17,028 nt of DNA from a bacterium (GTDB lineage: Bacteria; Dependentiae; Babeliae; Babeliales; RVW-14). Positions 13,939-17,028 of the stretch are shown piece after piece. The stretch spans positions 1 through 17,028 of the forward strand of contig RGUK01000022.1 in assembly GCA_010027825.1 (NCBI GenBank). The letters run 5' to 3'. How positions within the stretch are numbered: position 1 is the stretch's first letter; every line of letters starts with the position of its first letter. Below the pieces are notes generated by a model, which worked only from the letters and a program-made list of their open reading frames with translations, had not been told where the DNA came from and ran no database searches. The position numbers and the translations under genes were made by a program.

Positions 13939-15198
13939 TCCGAACAATACTCCGAATACCCAATTCCTTACGATGTATCTCTGACAACAACCAGTTCTCA
14001 AGTAGAAGTCGCATTCGGGTGTTGTGAAACTTACCAAGGGACTTATACAGCTAACTCTTTTGATTTGTTGTATGGAACTTATGTTAACGACCAAGTTGAC
14101 GAAGGTTCGGCCAATGTGACTTCGGTGTCTTTTAACGAAGAAGAAGAAATTCAAACTGGATCGGTATCGCTTTCTGAATTAGAATCCAACACCAAATATT
14201 GGTTCAAGGTAAGGACGGTTACCGATGCCGGCCCCAGCCCCGCCATACCCCAGAACAATCCTCCGTTCATAATAACTGGATCAAGTTCAAGCAGTAGTAG
14301 CAAAACATGTCCATCTATAATTCCGCCCTACTGCGAGTGCGGATACAGCACATCCACGGATTCTGATGGTTGTCCGGTTATTTCTTGTGTTGATTGTTCA
14401 AGTTCAAGCACATCTGGTTCAAGCGCCTCATCAGAACTTCCTTGGTGCGACGGTGAGCTTATCCCCCCGGGGGTAAATTGCAAATGCACTGGAAATCAAG
14501 GTTTTTACGGATCATGTTCGGAAGTTGTGCCGATAGAATTTTTGCCTAAAAAACTATGGCCAATCAATCAACTCTATCCTGGGGGCCCTCCGGCAGACCC
14601 GGCCAAATGGGATTCCAAGGGATACTCTACATGTGCCTATAGAGATTTGATATTCGGATATGTGGGGTGCTCGTGTTGCTTTGATGTCGTGACCTACGCG
14701 ACAGATATTAGAGGCTGTCCATACATAACTTGCAAGCAGCAGACGGACACATCAGGAAAGCATCCTTGTCAAGATGAAGACATTTCTTGCGTCGTTTTTG
14801 ATCAAAACTACGAACCTTCAACAGTGATGTATGGCGGGCCTGGGAAGATAGATTTGAAAGGAAACGGCTGGGATGCAGATGGCAATCGTTATGAGTGGGA
14901 CGGAACATCGTATGTGAAAATGCCGAATTATGGATTTACGCCTAAATCAGGATCCGTTAAGGGTGGTTGGAGACAAGCCAACTGTTCCGAGCTACATCAG
15001 GAACAAACATGGGACGATTGCCCCATCTATAGTAGCAGTTCTAGCGTCTTCTCCAGTTCAAGCAGCAGCAGTGGAAGCAGCAGCGGAAGCAGCAGCAGCG
15101 GAAGCAGCAGCAGTGGAAGCAGCAGCAGTGGAAGCAGCAGCAGTGGAAGCAGCAGCAGTGGAAGCAGCAGCAGTGGAAGCAGCAGCAGTGGAAGCAGC
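13939..15198 (+). CDS. Serine-rich modular protein, segment 2 (FN3 and Cys-rich modules)
   Basis: This segment is open from the end of array 1 with no start codon or ribosome binding site. The first ATG, at 14065, falls inside a domain. It opens with SEQYSEYPIPYDVSLTTTSS and continues to NTKYWFKVRTVTDAGPSPA, a fibronectin type III fold whose YxxxVRT strand is clear. A Ser linker follows, then a Cys-rich module (14308-14397), another Cys-rich stretch with CSCCFDVVTYATDIRGCPYITC (about 14668-14733), a Trp/Gly-rich domain (NGWDADGNRYEWDGTSYVKM), and the S-S-S-G-S tract. Continuity with segment 1 is inferred from the matching linker and module style. The missing start and the mid-domain break argue that one gene was split by a one-base error or mutation. 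Confidence 0.6.
15073..15198 (+). repeat. Tandem 15-nt array 2 (S-S-S-G-S linker)
   Basis: A 12-nt unit and a variant 15-nt unit lead into six identical copies of GGAAGCAGCAGCAGT (15100-15189) and a 9-nt partial copy. The maximal perfect 15-nt periodic stretch is 15100-15198, again exactly 99 nt. The reading frame again changes by +1 at its 3' edge. Confidence 0.95.
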
Positions 15199-15199
15199 C

Positions 15200-15526
15200 G
15201 CTTGTTCACCAAGCGAATGCTGCGTAAAAATTGTTCCAGGATTGAATGTATGTACTCCGTGTGGCGGCCTTGAATGCCCTTGCCCTAGCAGCAGTTCAAG
15301 AACTTCAGGTTCAAACAACAGTTCTAGTTCAAGCTCAAGCTACGGCTCAAGCAGTTCAAGTCCGTGCCCGTGTGCCGATGTTTATCTTACCTGTACGAGC
15401 CAGTGCGGTGGAAATTGCCCAAAGGTTACAATGCTCCCTTGTCAGTGTGGACCAGGAGTTGAAGAACTGATATGCGATTGTGACACCAAACCGTGTCCGT
15501 ACGGAGGTTGGTCAAGGAGTCCATGA
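15200..15526 (+). CDS. Serine-rich modular protein, segment 3 (C-terminal, Cys-rich)
   Basis: In the third frame the protein-like character resumes immediately after array 2: CSPSECCVKIVPGLNVC, then CGGLECPCPSSSS, a Ser/Asn linker, and a Cys-dense end (CPCADVYLTCTSQCGGNC and CQCGPGVEELICDCDTKPC). Skipping one base at about 15199 joins it to segment 2. It has no start or ribosome binding site of its own. Its TGA at 15524-15526 overlaps the ATG of the next gene (ATGA), and the last codons contain that gene's AAGGAG, so the downstream gene is translationally coupled to this one. This supports it being a real C-terminus. Confidence 0.6.
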   Translation, partial: ACSPSECCVKIVPGLNVCTPCGGLECPCPSSSSRTSGSNNSSSSSSSYGSSSSSPCPCADVYLTCTSQCGGNCPKVTMLPCQCGPGVEELICDCDTKPCPYGGWSRSP

Positions 15527-16815
15527 TGCAAAACAATGAAAATGAATATGTCACAGAATCGGGTTTTATTTTTGCCCAAGCAGGAGGAGGATGCTATTGG
15601 GTGGAAGACTGTTCCCAGCCAGGCAGATCGTGCTTCGCCGATTATCAAGATTGCGTGAATTCTGGCCCGTGGATTTGCGTGGAAAACTGTTTCCAGCCAG
15701 AAGGATGTGAATGCGCCGCTCCACTTTGTGAAGATTACATTTACAATCCGTGCGGTTCTGGCGGGTTGGTCTCTTACGAAAGTTGCATATGCTATGATTG
15801 CACTAAAGATTGCGGAGGCCCAGGTCAGCCCGCATGTCCAAAATGCAGCACTCCGGCTGGCACGCCTGGTTACCGACCGGGCCTTCCCCCTTGCAAAGAC
15901 CCAAACAACCCCTGCTTCGGAAATGCGGCATTTCCAAACCAAGGCCCCCCGCCCGCCGCGGAGGAGGGCGCAGCAGACGCAAAAAGACCACTGACATGCC
16001 AGAACATTGGTTCAATGTACCGTCGAGGCATGGATAAGAGAGAAAAAGACAAGGCAAAGGAATGTCCGAACGGAAAAGTCAAGGAGAAAAAAACCGGCAA
16101 TTTTTATGCCTCTTGTGGTCTGTGCTTTGAAGATGTGGAAATTGTCTGCTGCGCAAAGGAGAAGTGCAAGACTCTTGCCGAGGCAAAAGACGAGAATCCT
16201 TGCGACGATGTAAAATACCAAGTCAAAGACGGAAAAAGAGTGCTAGACGACTGCGGGTGTGCGCAATTTGATTTTAAAGCCAAGCAGCTGAAGTGTCCCG
16301 AATGCAAAGAGCCCGATAAGAATGCTGGCTGTTCGGCAGACGGGAATACATGGAATGACACTTGCGTTCCAAAGACGCCCAAAATTATATGCTCGCCATG
16401 CGAAAACAGAATTTCAGGATGCATCAACAATGTTTGGGTGGAAAGGTGCGATCTAAAAGACTTGCAACAAGAGGCGGAAAAATTAGGAATAACTTGTCCC
16501 GATCCACTCTGTTGGGAACTAGATGGAGGTTGCACGCTCGAGAACTTATGGATTGCTCCATACTGTGTCGCTATCGCCAACGACACATGCGACTATCCTT
16601 GCGACAACAATGGATTTCCGACTGGAACCTGCATAGACAAACATTACATTGATCTCAATGCAAGATTCAGCACTCCATTCCAATCTTGCCCCGCAGTGTG
16701 TAGGGATGTCACCGGCGTGGATTGTTCATGCGAATGCCCGCCAGGTTACAGGAAGATACAGCAATTTTGGAACTCTCCAAACATGCTGTATGAAGACGAG
16801 AATCCTCTACCATGA
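15523..16815 (+). CDS. Cys-rich protein (about 48 Cys in 430 residues)
   Basis: I do not recognise this as a named family. It starts at the ATG at 15523 (ATGATG), after AAGGAG at 15514-15519, and overlaps the previous stop. About 11 percent of residues are Cys by hand count. The N-terminal third has two related modules (WVEDCSQPGRSC, then CVENCFQPEGC). A Pro-rich linker (about 112-150) follows, then a Lys-rich middle with CC and CxxC pairs (ASCGLC, CPEC, CSPC), and a C-terminal part ending in SCECPPGYRK, which resembles the end of an EGF-like module. There is no signal peptide or membrane anchor. Metal binding or disulphide formation after release from the cell are both possible. Position and style suggest it partners the serine-rich protein on a virion or cell surface. 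Confidence 0.7.
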   Translation: MMQNNENEYVTESGFIFAQAGGGCYWVEDCSQPGRSCFADYQDCVNSGPWICVENCFQPEGCECAAPLCEDYIYNPCGSGGLVSYESCICYDCTKDCGGPGQPACPKCSTPAGTPGYRPGLPPCKDPNNPCFGNAAFPNQGPPPAAEEGAADAKRPLTCQNIGSMYRRGMDKREKDKAKECPNGKVKEKKTGNFYASCGLCFEDVEIVCCAKEKCKTLAEAKDENPCDDVKYQVKDGKRVLDDCGCAQFDFKAKQLKCPECKEPDKNAGCSADGNTWNDTCVPKTPKIICSPCENRISGCINNVWVERCDLKDLQQEAEKLGITCPDPLCWELDGGCTLENLWIAPYCVAIANDTCDYPCDNNGFPTGTCIDKHYIDLNARFSTPFQSCPAVCRDVTGVDCSCECPPGYRKIQQFWNSPNMLYEDENPLP

Positions 16816-16833
16816 TCACCTCATACCCTTGGC

Positions 16834-16857
16834 GTCCGGGGCGTTTTTTGGTACATT
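16834..16857 (+). terminator. Possible short intrinsic terminator
   Basis: A small GC-rich stem (CGTC, CGG loop, GGCG with one wobble) followed by six T residues lies about 20-40 bp after the Cys-rich gene's stop. The stem is short, so this is tentative. Confidence 0.3.
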
Positions 16858-16867
16858 CATCTGATTC

Positions 16868-16938
16868 CGGCAAGGAAACCCACCCGCTTTAGCGGGTGGG
16901 AGGAATTGCCGTCCTGTAAAAAATTGGTTGTAACTATC
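16868..16938 (+). repeat. Left-end-like IS605-type hairpin element
   Basis: Outer stem CGGCAA (16868-16873) pairs with TTGCCG (16906-16911). Five unpaired bases on each side (GGAAA and AGGAA) enclose a perfect 9-bp stem, CCCACCCGC/GCGGGTGGG, with a TTTA loop. The 3' flank CTGTAAAAAATTG, then TAACTAT, matches the flanks of the copies at 4560 (plus) and 2610 (minus). If this is a left end, element sequence should continue to the right, past the window. Confidence 0.6.
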
Positions 16939-16942
16939 TTAT

Positions 16943-17020
16943 GTCAAGGTTGGTTGGTGTTGGCACTTTCCACAAGAAAGTAAAAAGCCGTAACGCACAT
17001 GAAAAACAGTCAACCTTGAC
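16943..17020 (+). other. Nested inverted-repeat structure, candidate structured RNA
   Basis: GTCAAGGTTG (16943-16952) and CAACCTTGAC (17011-17020) are perfect 10-bp arms. Inside them are GGC/GCC (16962-16964 with 16987-16989), flanked by GTT/AAC, and then the perfect hairpin ACTTTC-CACAA-GAAAGT (16965-16981). Three coaxial levels of pairing in 78 nt suggest a folded RNA or single-strand DNA recognition structure. No gene is visible in 16816-17028. Strand is not established. Confidence 0.5.
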
Positions 17021-17028
17021 GAAAACAA

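Noticed and set aside
13935..13940. Programmed ribosomal frameshift at array ends
   Set aside because: No slippery heptamer, stop-adjacent +1 site or stimulatory structure is evident at either array. The exact 99-nt periodic length at both makes an assembly cause more likely.
13670..14154. Repetitive open frames in other frames of array 1 (a HIGFK repeat on plus, an NPMCL repeat on minus)
   Set aside because: They are alternative readings of a 15-nt repeat whose length is a multiple of three, which keeps several frames open. The S-T-S-G-S reading continues a coherent upstream protein.
14065..15273. An independent gene starting at the ATG at 14065
   Set aside because: There is no ribosome binding site, the ATG falls inside the fibronectin III domain, and the same frame is open back to 13939 with sequence that completes that domain.
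14930..15318. Ala/Glu-rich and Leu-rich repeat proteins in other frames of array 2
   Set aside because: They are low-complexity shadows of the S-S-S-G-S array. Only the part after 15199 in the plus-strand third frame looks like real protein, and it is reported as segment 3.
12360..16815. Diversity-generating retroelement target
   Set aside because: No template repeat with adenine-specific differences and no reverse transcriptase are visible in the window.

Overview
The window looks like an accessory region of a tailed-phage (or prophage-like) genome, most likely from an uncultured source. This rests on dense packing, modular serine-linker and Cys-rich proteins resembling virion appendages, small orphan proteins, and no recognisable cellular housekeeping gene. 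No terminase, capsid, portal or tail-tape gene lies here, so the phage assignment is an inference, and a bacterial surface-glycan island is the main alternative.

Layout. (1) 1-331: 3' end of a small conserved orphan protein. (2) About 1.2-11.4 kb: an AT-rich glycan-modification cassette with many strand switches. It holds a GT-A glycosyltransferase (360-1250, -), an orphan protein (1300-2355, +), two SAM methyltransferases (2626-3213 and 3222-3782, +), a recombination scar with a GT2 fragment and a duplicated methyltransferase tail (3779-4151), a cupin (4224-4553, -), a HAD phosphatase / sugar nucleotidyltransferase fusion (4679-6058, +), two GT2-type glycosyltransferases (6081-7463 and 7474-8493, -) and a three-module glycosyltransferase (8588-11059, +). 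(3) 11069-12271: a PaaK/CapK-like adenylate-forming enzyme. Its 5' part has the cassette's AT-rich composition and its 3' part is GC-rich. (4) 12360-16815: a long serine-rich, modular, appendage-like gene (beta-repeat domain, FN3 domain, Cys-rich modules, poly-Ser linkers), broken by two +1 frame changes, followed by a translationally coupled 430-residue protein with about 48 cysteines.

In the gaps lies a family of hairpin elements with IS200/IS605-type architecture. A roughly 240-bp internally deleted element (2369-2610, minus strand) has a left-end hairpin, a C-terminal coding remnant and an omegaRNA-like 3' hairpin. Two more left-end-like copies sit at 4560-4617 and 16868-16938. The last is followed by a nested inverted-repeat structure reaching the window edge.

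How the genes may work together (inference): the fusion enzyme makes and activates a sugar, the glycosyltransferases assemble it, and the methyltransferases, cupin and CapK-like enzyme modify it. The product may decorate either the serine-rich linkers of the neighbouring appendage proteins or the host surface. The cassette's composition edges fall inside the two flanking genes, which suggests it is exchanged as a block.

Caution: the two tandem arrays in the serine-rich gene each contain exactly 99 nt of perfect 15-nt periodicity, and the reading frame changes by +1 at the 3' edge of each. This looks like assembly joins at a fixed overlap length, so linkage across 13938 and 15199 should be treated as provisional.
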